Numbered from the stretch's first letter, positions 30,041-41,955 are shown. The stretch: 64,000 nt of DNA from Corydoras sp. C115 (GCA_019802505.1 JAFMOC010000271.1:30001-94000); one strand, 5' to 3'. The notes: generated from the letters alone by a model not told the origin. Numbers and translations: made by a program.

Positions 30041-30290
30041 TTGTTAGAGTTTTCCATTTGTTAAATATCTGCACATGGCTGTCCTATACTGTTTTTGCTG
30101 CCTGGCCACTCAAGGAGGACGAGTCCCCCACTGAGTCTCAGTCCTCACAAGGTTTCTTCCTTAAATAACAACATAACAGGGAGTTTTTGTCTTGCCGCTG
30201 TCACTTCGGCTCGCTCTTTGGGGGTTTAAAGGCTTTTCATTCTGTAAAGCTGCTTTGTGACGATGTACTGTTGTAAAAATAAATATATAT
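30041..30290 (+). repeat. Unclassified dispersed repeat
   Basis: CACAAGGTTTCTTCC, GGGAGTTTTTGTCTTGCC and TGTAAAGCTGCTTTGTGACG are phrases of a common teleost repeat end. An inverted partner is at 30550-30782. Confidence 0.55.
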
Positions 30291-30549
30291 ATAAATAAAA
30301 TATAAATATAATAATATATTATTATATAAATAAATAACTTGAACTTGTATAGGTCCTAGAATTTTGTGAAGTTGGCACGTCCAGCTTAAAAACAATGGGA
30401 GGAGATACATGATTAACAAAGGCATGATTAACAGAGTGAAAAGTTGCGCTCACAAACCAAATTAATCGAAAACAAACAATGACAGATTACAATCTAAGCA
30501 ACTGAAGTTTAAGCACGGTCTCCTCCCAACATCTGATCTCACGTTCAAT

Positions 30550-31450
30550 TTCACGACATTTATTTATAGAGTGATTTTTACATCAGTTCATTGTCACAAA
30601 GCAGCATTACAGAGATATAAGCCTTAAACCCCAAAAAGCAAGCCGAAGCAACAGTGGCAAGAAGAAGAAAAAAAAACTCTGTTATGTTGTGGGTTATTTT
30701 TTTGGAAGAATCAAGGTGAGGCTCAATGAAGGACTTATACTCCTTGGGTGTAGGACAGCCATGTGGACATCAGGTCTCCGTTATCAACAATTAAGGGCAT
30801 GGTAGCTCAGTGGTCAGGGTGTTGGGCTATCAATCTGAAGGTTGGGGGTTCAAATCCCAGGTCCACTGAAGTTACCAGTGTGGGTTCTTGAGCGAGAACC
30901 TTACCCCTCATTGCTGCAGGGATGCTGTGATGAACCCTGTGCTCACTTTATAAGTCGCTTTGGATAAAAGCGTCCAATAAATGACCAAATGTAAATGTAA
31001 TCAACAATTTAAAAAACTATACAAGTCCAGTGAGTGCATCCTGCAGGACTGCAGCATCACCGGTCCAACGGAAATCCAGGTTCCATCCAGTAATCGTTGT
31101 AGCCACAGTGCTCCAGCAGAACCATGGAACGAAGAGCTGACGACACCACAACGGCCGCAGTATCAGTATTAAATTTAATTAAATTCAATGTCATCGCATG
31201 TTTAAAGTTATGGCTTGCAATCACTACCACATACCTGAACGTAAATAAAACAAACCTATACATCCTGTCCCCCGTTGACAGGACATCCTCTTACAGTTAG
31301 ATGGAGTTGCTGAACAGTCCATTCTGTTTTACATGATTGATGCTCTGTGGGGTTAGGGGGCAGCAGATTGTGAAGGACAGAGAAGGAAAAAAAAACCCTG
31401 ACTGCTATATTTTTGGAACCAATCCATGACCCTGTGACCCATGTGACATG
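30550..31450 (-). repeat. Unclassified dispersed repeat, interrupted by SINE-B
   Basis: 30550-30782 is the inverted counterpart of 30041-30290 (CATTGTCACAAAGCAGC, GGACAGCCATGTGGAC). It resumes after the SINE-B (CATCCTGCAGGACTGCAGC) to about 31450. Confidence 0.5.
30793..30999 (+). repeat. SINE-B with 10-bp TSD
   Basis: Head GGTAGCTCAGTGGTCAG, B box GGTTCAAATCC, tail ATGACCAAATGTAAATGTAA. Bounded by ATCAACAATT at 30783-30792 and 31000-31009. Confidence 0.85.
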
Positions 31451-31699
31451 GTTCATCGGTCATCAGTCAGAGGGGTAAACAGCTGCAAGGTTGAAGTTGG
31501 TCGCTCATACGGCTTCACGGTCATCATCTACACCCAAACTGGCATCCTCTACCGGTCCCTGTCGTCAAAGCATCCTGTATGTTCACGTTCTAATCGATCA
31601 CAGAAGAAAACCTTACAGGGTGACGGTTAGTATGTTCTCCGTGTGTGACCGACCTGATATGTCCATCGAAACAGCAGCTCAAGACAACAATACCAATGA
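31451..31699. other. Unrecognised sequence with overlapping open frames
   Basis: Two plus-strand frames overlap (one reads GFTVIIYTQTGILYRSL). No family recognised; likely old mobile-element sequence, by its position between repeats. Confidence 0.3.
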
Positions 31700-31712
31700 T
31701 GAGTTTGTCATC

Positions 31713-32416
31713 GGCGGCACGGTGGCTTAGTGGTTAACACGTTCTCCTCTCAGCCCTAGGGATTCCCGGTTCGAATCCCCATCTGGGTGGAGTTTCCATG
31801 TCCTCCCCGTGTCCGCGTGGGTTTCCTCCGCGTTCTCCGGTTTCCTCACACAGTCCAAAAACATGGATCAAGTCAAGTGAGTTCTCCAAATTGCCCCATA
31901 TAGAGTGTGTGCCCAGCGATAGATCAGCGACCTGTCCTGGGTGTAACTGTCCAGTGCCCGAGACGTTCTCCCCTGGATGGGCATGGGGAACCCCCCCTCC
32001 CCCCGCGACCCTAATATAGGATAAAGCAGAAGATAATGAATAAATTATTATTTTTTGGCGACACGGTGGCTTAGTGGTTTAGCATGTTCTCCTCTCAGCA
32101 CTAGGGATTCCCGGTTCGAATCCCCATTTGGGTGGAGTTTCCATGTCCTCCCCGTCTCCGCGTGGGTTTCCTCCAGGTTCTCCGGTTTCCTCCCACAGTC
32201 TAAAAACATGGATCAAGTCAATTGAGTTCTCCAAATTGCCCCATATAGAGTGTGTGTGTCTGTGTGAGTGAGTGTGTGCCCAGCGATAGATCAGCACCCT
32301 GTACTGGGTGTATCTGCCTAGCACCCGAGATGTTCTCCCCTGGATGGACATTGGGAACCCCCCCTCCCCCCGCGACTCTAATAGAGGATAAAGCGGAAGA
32401 TGATGGATGGATGGAG
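31713..32416 (+). repeat. SINE-1 dimer with single 13-bp TSD (linker type alpha)
   Basis: Monomers 31713-32050 and 32055-32416 joined by TTATTTTTTGGCGACACGG. Perfect TSD TGAGTTTGTCATC at 31700-31712 and 32417-32429. Confidence 0.9.
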
Positions 32417-32814
32417 TGAGTTTGTCATCATACAATTTGCTCCTAATCTCGAATGGGCTCCACCAACCGGGAGGGTTCTCCATGTCCTGATGAACAGAGC
32501 CGATGTGCAGTGGTAGATTTTATTCTCCTGGTTGCTAAGCGAGCGTGCTGTGTTTACAGTCCTGCACTGAAAGCTCAACCAGGACTGCACTTAGCTGAGT
32601 GGAAATAGCTGCATTGCGATGGTGATGAGTAACAAACGTCTCGTCACGGTTCAATCAAACCGTAATAAAAGAGGCACTAAAAGCCATGACGACTCCCAAT
32701 TTAAATACGATTTAACATAATCACACATAACGACTTTAATTACACTAACGTATACTCAGAAATTTATTTACACCCCTACATTCACGTCCTTTCAATTTCA
32801 TTTATATCTTATCA

Positions 32815-32948
32815 GGCGGCACGGCGGCTTAGTGGTTTAGCATGTTCTCCTCTCAGCGCTAGGGATTCCCGGTTCAAATCCCCATCTGGGTGGAGTTTCC
32901 ATGTCCTCCCCCCCCCCCCCCCCCCCCCGCCCCACCCCCCCCCCCACC

Positions 32949-32995
<47 letters not shown>

Positions 32996-33018
32996 CCCCC
33001 CCCCCCCCCCCCCCCACC

Positions 33019-33068
<50 letters not shown>

Positions 33069-33191
33069 CCCCACCCCCCCCCCACCCCCCCCCCCCCCAC
33101 CCCCCCCCGACCACCCCCCCCCCCCCCCCCCCCCAACCCACCCACCCCCCACCCCACACCCCACCCCACCCCCACCCCCCCCCCCCCCCCC

Positions 33192-33223
<32 letters not shown>

Positions 33224-33400
33224 ACCCCCCCCCCCCCCCCCACCCCCCCCCCCCCCCCCCCCACCCCCCCCCCCACCCCACCCCCCCCCCCCCCCCCCCC
33301 CCGCCCCCCCCACCCCCACCCCCCCCACCCCCCCCCCCCCCCCAAACCCCCCCCCCCCCCCCCCCCCCCCACCCCCCCCCCCCCCCCCCCACCCACCCCC

Positions 33401-33479
<79 letters not shown>

Positions 33480-34129
33480 ACCCCCCCCCCCCCCCCCCCC
33501 CCCCCCCCACATCTGGTGGGTTTCGTCCTCCGGGTTTTCCGGTTTCCTCCCATAGTCCAAAAACATGGATCAAATCAATTGAGTTCTCCAAATTGCCCCA
33601 TATAGAGTGTGTATGTGAGTGAGTGTGTGCCCAGCGATGGATTGGCGCCCTGTCCTGGGTGTGTCTGCCCGGCCCCTGAGGCGTTCTCCCCTGGACGGGC
33701 ATGGGGAATCCCCCCCCCCACGATAAATAATAATAGAGGATAAAGCGGAAGATAATGAATTTTTTTTTTTGGCGACACGGTGGCTTAGTGGTTTAGCATG
33801 TTCTCCTCTCAGCACTAGGGATTCCCGGTTCGAATCCCCACCTGGGTGGAGTTTCCATGTCCTCCCCGTGTCCACGTGGGTTTCCTCCGGGTTCTCCGGT
33901 TTCCTCCCACAGTCCAAAAACATGGATCAAATCAATTGAGTTCTGCAAATTGCCCCATATAGAGTGTGTCTCTGTGTGAGTGAGTGTCCAGCGATGGATT
34001 GGCGCCCTGTCCTGGGTGTGTCAGCCCGGCGCCCGAGGCGTTCTTCCCTGGATGGGCATGGGGAACCCCCCCCCCCCCCCACCGCGACCCTAATAGAGGA
34101 TAAAGCGGAAGATAATGAATGAATGAATG
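32815..34129 (+). repeat. SINE-1 dimer with single 11-bp TSD and giant C tract
   Basis: Monomers 32815-33765 (expanded by a C-rich tract of about 600 bp) and 33771-34129, joined by a T run and GGCGACACGG. Perfect TSD ATATCTTATCA at 32804-32814 and 34130-34140. Confidence 0.9.
32907..33508. repeat. C-rich low-complexity tract of about 600 bp
   Basis: Almost pure C with scattered single A and rare G or T, replacing CCCGTGTCCGCG in the middle of a SINE-1 monomer. It produces open frames of 220-296 poly-Pro or poly-Gly residues that are not genes. Confidence 0.95.
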
Positions 34130-34140
34130 ATATCTTATCA

Positions 34141-35024
34141 TAGCGTTGATTATCAAAATGTGAGGAAACGAACATGCTTACTTAGAAAGAAAAGTCAGAG
34201 TTTACATGTCCTTAATTCTCCTAATAACCATTTAATAACCTTGTGTCTCTAGCTTTCCCACGCTGCCTTAAAACGCAAACGTTAAATCTCAAAATTCCTT
34301 GAAACCCCACAACCAAAACGCTGAGGGGCAGAGAACCGGTGATCACACGCATTACAAAAAATCTAAATTAAAAACAGGATTTACTGTCTGAAATGCACGC
34401 AGTTCAACAGCCGCTGTCACTTACAACACACTGATTTGTAGAAACAAGAAAGCGAGTAATCAGAGGACGAGAGTCCGAGCAGGAAAACAGAACACAGATA
34501 TGAGATCCAAATGGCTTGGTACACGCACAGACTGATCTGTAGCAATACGTATTGCAGGGACTCATATAAATCGTGTAAAGAGGAGTCTGTTGTACTATTA
34601 AAACTAAAAAGAGACGGGTTCACGCGTGATGGTACAAACAAAGTCAGAAGGGAAGGAGGGGCAAGAGCCCAAAACGTTGAGGTGGCAGCTTGTATGAGGC
34701 AGAAAACCTGAAATCTGTCAGATCTCAGGCTGGTGGCGCAGGCAAAAAAAAAAAAAGGAAAAAAAAACACATTCATCTGGGTCGTTCTCATCGGCTGGTG
34801 GCAGAAGTGTAAAACCACACGCCTCGAGGCAGAAAATACCCTTGATACCTGGTGGCACCCTTAGAACCATGAGCAGGAAACCACCCGGCTTTACCCACAA
34901 AGTTATGCAAGAACAAGATATTAACCCTAAAGAGTTGTATTCTGTCCTAATAAATTAAAAATACAGGCAATCTGGACACCGAGCTAAAGAGTCCCAACAT
35001 GGGGAGAGTGTTCAGCATGAATCA
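34141..35024. other. Intergenic, no gene seen
   Basis: No repeat family recognised except short A runs near 34745. Open frames here have no recognisable domains. Confidence 0.5.
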
Positions 35025-35395
35025 GGGTCATGGGGGGGGGTTTCCCATGCCCATCCAGGGGAGAACGTTTCGGGCGCTGGGCAGATACACCCAGGACAGG
35101 GCGCCGATCCATCGTTGGGCACACACTCACTCACACACACACACTCTATATGGGGCAATTTGGAGAACTCAATTGACTTGATCCATGTTTTTGGACTGTG
35201 GGAGGAAAGCGGAGAACTCGGAGGAAACCCACGCAGACACGAGGAGAACTAGGGAGCTCCAACCAGATAGGGATTCGATCCTGGATCCCTAGAGCTGATT
35301 GGAGAACATGCTAAACACTAAACCAACATGCGGCCTCCAAACAATTTTAAGGTTATATAATGCTTTAAACACAAAAATGTATGTATATATGTTAA
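35025..35395 (-). repeat. SINE-1 copy plus duplicated flank
   Basis: Minus-strand copy ending CATGCGGCC. The part from about 35230 and the following non-SINE flank (AATTTTAAGGTTATATAATG) recur in inverse order at 38400-38580. Confidence 0.75.
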
Positions 35396-35672
35396 CACCC
35401 CCCCCCCCACCCCCCCTGTTTCGGACACTGGGCAGATACACCCAGGACAGTGGGGCAATCTATCGCCGGTGCTAACATTATGTTAACACCCCCCCCCCCC
35501 ATTTCGGACACTGGGCAGATACACCCAGGACAGTGGGACAATCTATCGCCGGGCACACACTCACTCACACACACACACTCTATATGGGGCAATTTGGAGA
35601 ACTCAATTGACTTGATCCATGTTTTTGGACTGTGGGAGGAGACCGGAGAACCCGGAGGAAACCCACGTGCCC
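35396..35672 (-). repeat. SINE-1 copy with internal tandem duplication
   Basis: An 80-base block (TTAACACCCCCC to CAATCTATCGCCGG) is present twice in a row. The copy ends early at AACCCACGTG. Confidence 0.75.
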
Positions 35673-36316
35673 GTGTTTATGTATTCCATATTGTTCATTG
35701 TGGTGTTGTGATTCACTCCTACGGGCTGTTTGTAAACAGGAAACGAAAGATTTGTGATTAAAATAAAAACACATTATATTTATTTATTCCCGAGGATCCT
35801 GTCTGTCTGTCTCTTCGCGTCCGCTTTCATTCGGCCGGCTCGCCGCAGCGTGACCAGATAAAGAGCCGAGCGGAGACGCTGCCGATAAACAGCGAGCAGA
35901 TGGGAACGCTAAGAGTGGACACATACAAACTGTGGATTCCTCTGATTCCTGCTCTGTAACACGACCTGCTGCTCAACGGCACACTGTTTCTCGTTCCTGT
36001 CCCGGTTATCCTACAGAAAGCTGCCATTTACAAGCTTTACATTTCCTCTTGACTGAGCTGTGTATTAATGTTTATGTGATTAAAGGTGATTAGCTGCACG
36101 GCTGCATTTACGAAACCCGTGCCAGTTCGTGCGGTTATGATGTACGATTTAAAATATGCAACATGTTAGAACTCACCCCACCCAACGGCCTCCTAAAAAA
36201 TGTTTAAACCAAAGATCAATCCCTTTAACTGATGATTCACTTAACACATTGTTTTTTTTTCCTCCCACCTCGTATGGTCCAGCATTCACTGTGGTGTCTA
36301 AACCTCATTCATGCGC
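35673..36316. other. Intergenic, no gene seen
   Basis: Unique-looking; a T run at 36247. Confidence 0.5.
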
Positions 36317-36927
36317 TCATTCAGTATCTTCCACCTAATCCCACGCCCAATTTTTTGGGCGCTGGGCAGATACACCCAGGACCGGGTGCCAATATATTGC
36401 TGGGCACATTCACTCACACAGACACACTCTATATGGGGCAATTTAGAGCATTCAAGTTACCTTAAGGGGTGGCTTAGTGGTTTGGCATGTTCGCCTCTCA
36501 GCGCTAGGGATTCCCGGTTCGAATCCCCATCTGGATGGAGTTTCCATGTCCTCCCCGTGTCTGCATGGGTGTCCTCCGGGTTCTCCGGTTTCCTCCCACA
36601 GTCCAAAAAACATGGATCAAGTCAACTGAGTTCTCCAAATTGCCCCGTATAGAGTGTGTCTGTGTGTGTGAGTGTGTGCCCAGCGATAGATTGGCGTCCT
36701 GTCCTGGGTGTATCTGCCCAGCGCCCAAAAAGTTCTCCCCCGCGACCCCAATATAGGATAAAGCGGAAGATAAGGAATGAATGATTTTACCTTGAATTCA
36801 TGTTTTTGGACTGTAGGAGGAAACCAGAGAATCCAGAGGAAGCCCATGGGGACACAGGGAGGACATGGAAACTGCATCCAGAACAGGATTCGAACCTGGA
36901 TTGCCAGCACTGAGAGGTGAATGTGCT
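36317..36927 (-). repeat. SINE-1 subfamily II copy split by nested SINE-1
   Basis: Host pieces 36317-36466 and 36783-36927 (minus). The plus-strand subfamily I copy at 36468-36782 is bounded by TTACCTTA and TTACCTTG, host sequence. Confidence 0.8.
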
Positions 36928-36967
36928 TTTTTTAGACCCCCGTTCAAGTAAAATATCATAAGTAAAA

Positions 36968-37180
36968 GGGTGCGGCAGCTCAGTGGTCAGGGTGTTGGGC
37001 TATATATCTGAAGGTTGGGGGTTCAAATCCCAGCTCCACTGAAGTTACCAGTGTGTGTCCTTGAGCAAGGCCCTTAACCCTCATTGCTCCAGGGGGCGCT
37101 GTGATGAACTCTGTGCTCACCTTGTAAGTCGCTTTGGATAAAAGCATCCAATGAATGACCAAATGTAAATGTAACGTAAG
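36968..37180 (+). repeat. SINE-B copy
   Basis: Head GGCAGCTCAGTGGTCAGG, B box GGTTCAAATCC, tail AAGTCGCTTTGGATAAAAGC then ATGTAAATGTAACG. Confidence 0.83.
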
Positions 37181-37203
37181 ACGGCTTAATGGTGGCTTAG
37201 TGG

Positions 37204-37487
37204 GGGGGCCCATCCAGGGGAGAACGTCTCGGGCGCTGGGCAGATACACCCAGGACAGGACGCCAATCCATCGCTGGACACACACTCACTCACTCACACA
37301 GACACACTCTATATGGGGCAATTTGGAGAACTCAATTGACCTTGATCCATGTTTTTGGACTGTGGGAGGAAAGCGGAGACCCACGCAGACACGGGGAGAA
37401 CATGGAGACTCCACCCAGATGGGGATTCCCACCGGGAATACCTAGAGCTGAGAGGAGAACATGCCAAACCACTAAGGCACCGTGCCG
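37204..37487 (-). repeat. SINE-1 copy, 3'-truncated
   Basis: Lacks the (GAAT)n tail and starts at the C tract (GGGGGGGCCCATCCAGG). Confidence 0.78.
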
Positions 37488-38027
37488 CGTTGAAATAACT
37501 ACGAATATGGATTATTTTCATGCTCACCGCCTTTCTCGTACAAAGCAGAGTCCGAAGTAACAGGAAGTCCTTACATTACGAGAGGGTTCCGGTGATCTGC
37601 TGCGTGTCATGCCGTAACGAGGCAGCGTCCCCCTTAGAGGAAACTAAAGGCCATTTAGAAATCCCACAGAGCCGGCTAACAGCATCATCTCCCTCACACA
37701 GAACCACTGGTACCTTTTGATGCATCACCATATCCGAGAAGTGGACACACTGCAGTCCTGCGTTACGATTAAAAACAACGTCGAGTCTCAGGTCTCTGAG
37801 GTTCTAAGACAAACATTACACATTATTTATTACAGGAATGTAGAATAACGTTATTTTTTTAAAATATTCTTTTGCCCTTGTGTCCGGCAGAGCAGCAATC
37901 TCCACTCATTCACTACCTACTTAGTACACTAAACGGCTGGCTTTTACACTAAATAGTGCACATATGATAGAAAGATGACACAATTTAGAATGCGAATAAG
38001 ATTATAAGATAATAAGATAATAAACAG
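37488..38027. other. Intergenic, no gene seen
   Basis: Unique-looking sequence without recognised coding or repeat signal. Confidence 0.5.
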
Positions 38028-38098
38028 GGTTCTCCGGTTTCCTCCCACAGTCCAAAAACATGGATCAAGTCAATTGAGTTCTCTAAATTGCCCCATAT

Positions 38099-38129
<31 letters not shown>

Positions 38130-38279
38130 CCAGTGATGGATTGGCGTCCTGTCCTGGGTGTATCTGCCCAGCGCCCGAAATGTTCTCCCCTGGATGGGCA
38201 TGGGGAACCCCCACCACGACCCTAGTAGAGGATAAACAGGGAGATAATGATTGAATGAATGAATGAATGAATGAATGAA
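38028..38279 (+). repeat. SINE-1 copy, 5'-truncated
   Basis: Begins GGTTCTCCGGTTTCC; (TG)n in the body; tail of at least six GAAT units. Confidence 0.8.
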
Positions 38280-38460
38280 AAGATAAACGCTGCAGATTCC
38301 AAATAATTTTTAAACATTTATTTATTATCTTACGTTTAAAAATATTACTTAAAGCGATGACAGAAGCATGACATGATCCAAATGACATTAATATATAATG
38401 GTGTTAAAATATATACATACATTTTTGTGTTTAAAGCATTATATAACCTTAAATTGTTTG

Positions 38461-39110
38461 GGGGCCGCATGTTGGTTTAGTGTTTAGCATGTTCTCCAAT
38501 CAGCTCTAGGGATCCAGGTTCGAATCCCTATCTGGTTGGAGCTTCCAAGTTCTCCCCGTGTCTGTGTGGGCCTCCTATAGGTTCTCCGGTTTCCCCCCAC
38601 AGTTCCAAAAACATGGATTAAAGGTGAATTGAATGCTCTAAATTGGCTAAAGTGGCTTAGTGGTTAGCAGGTTCGCCTCTCAGCGCTAGGGGTTCCCGGT
38701 TCGAATCTGGGTGGAGTTTCCATGGTCTCCCCGTGTCCGCGTGGGTTTCCTCCGGGTTCTCCGGTTTCCTCCCACAGTCCAAAAACATGGATGAAGTCAA
38801 TTGTGTTCTCCAAATTGCCCCGTATAAAGTGTGTGTGTGTGAGTGAGTGTGTGCTTAGCGATGGATTCGCGCCCTGTCCTGGGTCTATCTGGCCAGCGCC
38901 TGAAACGTTCTCCCCTGGATGGGCATGCGGAACCCCCCTGCGACCCCAATATAGGATAAAGCAGGAGATAATGAATGAATGAATGAATGAATGCTCTAAA
39001 TTGCCCCAAATAATGTGTGTTTGTGTGTGTCTGTGTGAGGGAATGTGCCCAGTGATAGGTTGGCGTCCTGTCGTGGGTCCCTGGTTGGGCATGGGGGAAC
39101 CCCCCCCCCC
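38461..39110 (+). repeat. SINE-1 subfamily II copy split by nested SINE-1
   Basis: Host pieces 38461-38645 and 39004-39110. The inner plus-strand copy 38646-38990 has a perfect 13-bp TSD, ATGCTCTAAATTG, at 38633-38645 and 38991-39003. Confidence 0.88.
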
Positions 39111-39838
39111 TCTTAGAGTAAGAACCATGATGATGGTTCCTCCCCTGGTTCTTACCTGACTCTGCAGCAGTAAGCAGCGGTACCTGTCCACACCTGATGC
39201 TGAGGGAAGGTCGTTGAGGGCGGACTGTACTCTCGGTCTTGAGGGCTGAGATTGAAAACAATTTTATTAAAATTATTTTCGCCTCACTAAACACAACTGA
39301 GAAACTTATTAACGTTTGAGGTGCTTCAGTAGCACAAAGCTTAAAATACATATAAAATCTTTTACCTCGTATAATAACCCCTCCTACAAACTGTCACTTT
39401 TAAGAAAATAATGTAAAAATTATAATAAACGATAATAAAACATCATAAAATCACATCTGCACATTTAACTGTCGAGGTTCGTCAAGATAAACAACCTGAG
39501 GCGATCGGGACAGCTGAACTAACTAACCTGTAACTTCTGCTTCGAGCTGTATTTCATCACCAGGCTCTAGAAATAACATTATATTTTTATTAAACGCGTG
39601 ATTTTGTCGAAAAATTGACAATTTATTTTATAAACTTTTTTTTTTACCTCAGGCGTCAACAATCGGCGTTAACTGCGCCGTCGCGTGCAAACGATTCAAT
39701 CTGGTGTCGATTCCAATTACGCCAAGGCCGAACTCAGTGTCGACTCTTTAATCGGAAACCGAGTCCAAACCGAGTCGAGGCTTTACTACCGCACCGGAAC
39801 GATTAACTTAATTAACTTAATTAACATTGTCTTTAACA
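39111..39838. other. Intergenic, no gene seen
   Basis: A+T-rich, unique-looking; a T run at 39638. Confidence 0.5.
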
Positions 39839-40382
39839 AATCCATTATCTTCCGCTTTGTCCTGTCCTAGGGTCGTGGGGGGGGGGGTCACACACAAACC
39901 CAGGACACACACAAACACACTCTATATGGGGCAATTTGGAGAATTCAATTGCCCTTGATCCATGTTTTTGGACTGTGATAGGAAACCGGAGAACCCGGAG
40001 GAAACCCACACAGACATGTACCGCCTGCTAAGTCATCCATCCATCCATTATCTCCCACTTTATCCTCTATTAGGGTCGCGGGGGGTTCCCCATGCCCATC
40101 CAGGGAAGAACGTTTCGGGCGCTGGGCAGATACACCCAGGACAGGACACCAATCCATCTCTGGGCACACACTCACTCATACAAACACACTCTATATGGGG
40201 CAATTTGGAGAACTCAATTGACTTGATCCATGTTTTTGGACTGTGGGAGGAAACCGGAGAACCCGGAGGAAACCCACGCGGACACGGGGAGAACATGCAA
40301 ACTCCACCCAGATGGGGATTCGAACCGGGAATCCCTAGTGCTGAGAGGAGAACGTGCCAAACCACTGAGCCACCGTGCCGCC
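39839..40382 (-). repeat. Two SINE-1 copies in tandem
   Basis: 39839-40018 is head-less and has lost its middle; 40033-40382 is nearly full. The second is bounded by CCTGCTAA at 40024-40031 and after 40382. Confidence 0.78.
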
Positions 40383-40835
40383 CCTGCTAAAAAACAGACA
40401 TGGTAAAGACTGCATGTCTGAAAACATCTGGATTTAAAGTGTAAATAATGTGTCCTCATACTTTTGACCAGTTTCCAAACTTCAGCGTGAGAATATCGGT
40501 CCCCGCCTCTCACACACTGTGTCACTTCCACGGCAACTGCAGCAGAACATGTGTTATAACGTGATTAAGCCGCTTTAGAGCGACCCCACGTTTCCGGCTG
40601 ATGTTTGTTTCCTCGAGGTTCTGCGTCTGAGCTCCGGCTGTTTGTTTTTTTGTTAATGTCTGACCGCTCGCCGCCCGCTTCACGTTTCACAAACATGTCT
40701 TTCTTGTGGTTCATGTTTTTAGGAAATGTTGTGTACCCTCATCCGTCCATGTCCCGCCACACGTTCACCAAAAACCTTATTGGGATCTGTTGGATCGTTT
40801 GTGCTGAATGAAATTACAACATATTTGGATTTCAT

Positions 40836-41238
40836 TGCGGTGGCTTAGTGGTTTGGCATGTTCTCCTCTCAGCACTAGGGATTCCCGGTTCGAATCCCCA
40901 TCTGGGTGGAGTTTCCATGTCCTCCCCGTGTCCGTGTGGGTTTCCTCCAGGTTCTCAGGTTTCCTCCCACAGTCCAAAAACATGGATCAAGTCAATTGAG
41001 TTCTCCAAATTGCCCCATATAGAGTGTGTGTGTGTGAGTGAGTGTGTGTCCAGCGATGGATTGGTGTCCTGTACTGGGTGTATCTGCCTAGCGCCCGAAA
41101 CGTTCTTCCCTGGATGGGCATGAGGAACACCTCCACCACCGGGAGAACCTCGAATCCCCACCCAGATGAAGATTCGAACCCGGAATCCCTAGTGCTGAGA
41201 GGCGGATGTGCTAAACCACTAAGCCACCGGGCCGCGCC
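40836..41238 (+). repeat. SINE-1 copy with inverted partial copy at its end
   Basis: Plus-strand copy 40836-41130 runs into a minus-strand head fragment 41131-41238 (ATTCGAACCCGGAATCC to CCACCGGGCCGC). Confidence 0.75.
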
Positions 41239-41504
41239 TCATTATTATTAATAACTTTATTATAATTTGACAGTCATGTGCATCGTGGCTCATTGTTTCA
41301 TTTCCTGAATCTTTCACTGACATATTTCAGCTGTGCCTCTTCATGGTAATTATGGTAGAAGGTGATGATTTAGCAGTCGGGTTTCCTGTTCCTTGGTGGG
41401 AAAGTTTCGTCAGTAGCTGTGGTTTTGTTAGTCAGCGAGAAACTGTGTCACTCACATTCAACACGACTCCAGAAGAGACAAAGAGACAATGCACTTTCTC
41501 AGGA

Positions 41505-41955
41505 ACAATGATGGACCAATGATGGACCAGTGATGAACCAGTGATGGACCAATGATGGACCAATGATGGACCAATGATGGACCAATGATGGACCAATGAT
41601 GGGCCAATGATGGACCAGTGATGGACCAATGATGGGCCAATGATGGACCAATAATGGACCAGTGATGGACCGATGATGGACCATTGATGGACCTGTGATG
41701 GACCAATGATGGACCAATGATGGACCATTGATGGACCAGTGATGAACCAGTGATGGACCAATGATGGACCAATGATGGACCAGTGATGGACCATTGATGG
41801 ACCAATGATGGACCAGTGATGGAGCAATGATGGACCATTGATGGACCAATGATGGGCCAGTGATGGACCAATGATGGACCATTGATGGACCTGTGATGGA
41901 CCAATGATGGACCAATGATGGATCAGTGATGGACCAATGATGGACCATTAATGGA
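41505..41955. repeat. 11-bp minisatellite, about 40 copies
   Basis: Unit ATGATGGACCA with variants at the first A and at GAC/GGC. 11 is not a multiple of 3, so the three minus-strand frames cycle through the same VHHWSIIGPSL-type peptide and stay open for 131-149 residues. Not a gene. Confidence 0.95.

Noticed and set aside
32812..33702. Open frames of 220-296 residues of poly-Gly or poly-Pro on both strands
   Set aside because: They are translations of the C-rich tract in a SINE-1 monomer; the ends read SINE sequence seen in dozens of other copies.
41432..41948. Three overlapping minus-strand frames with VHHWS repeats
   Set aside because: The same peptide in all three frames is the signature of the 11-bp minisatellite, not of selection on protein.
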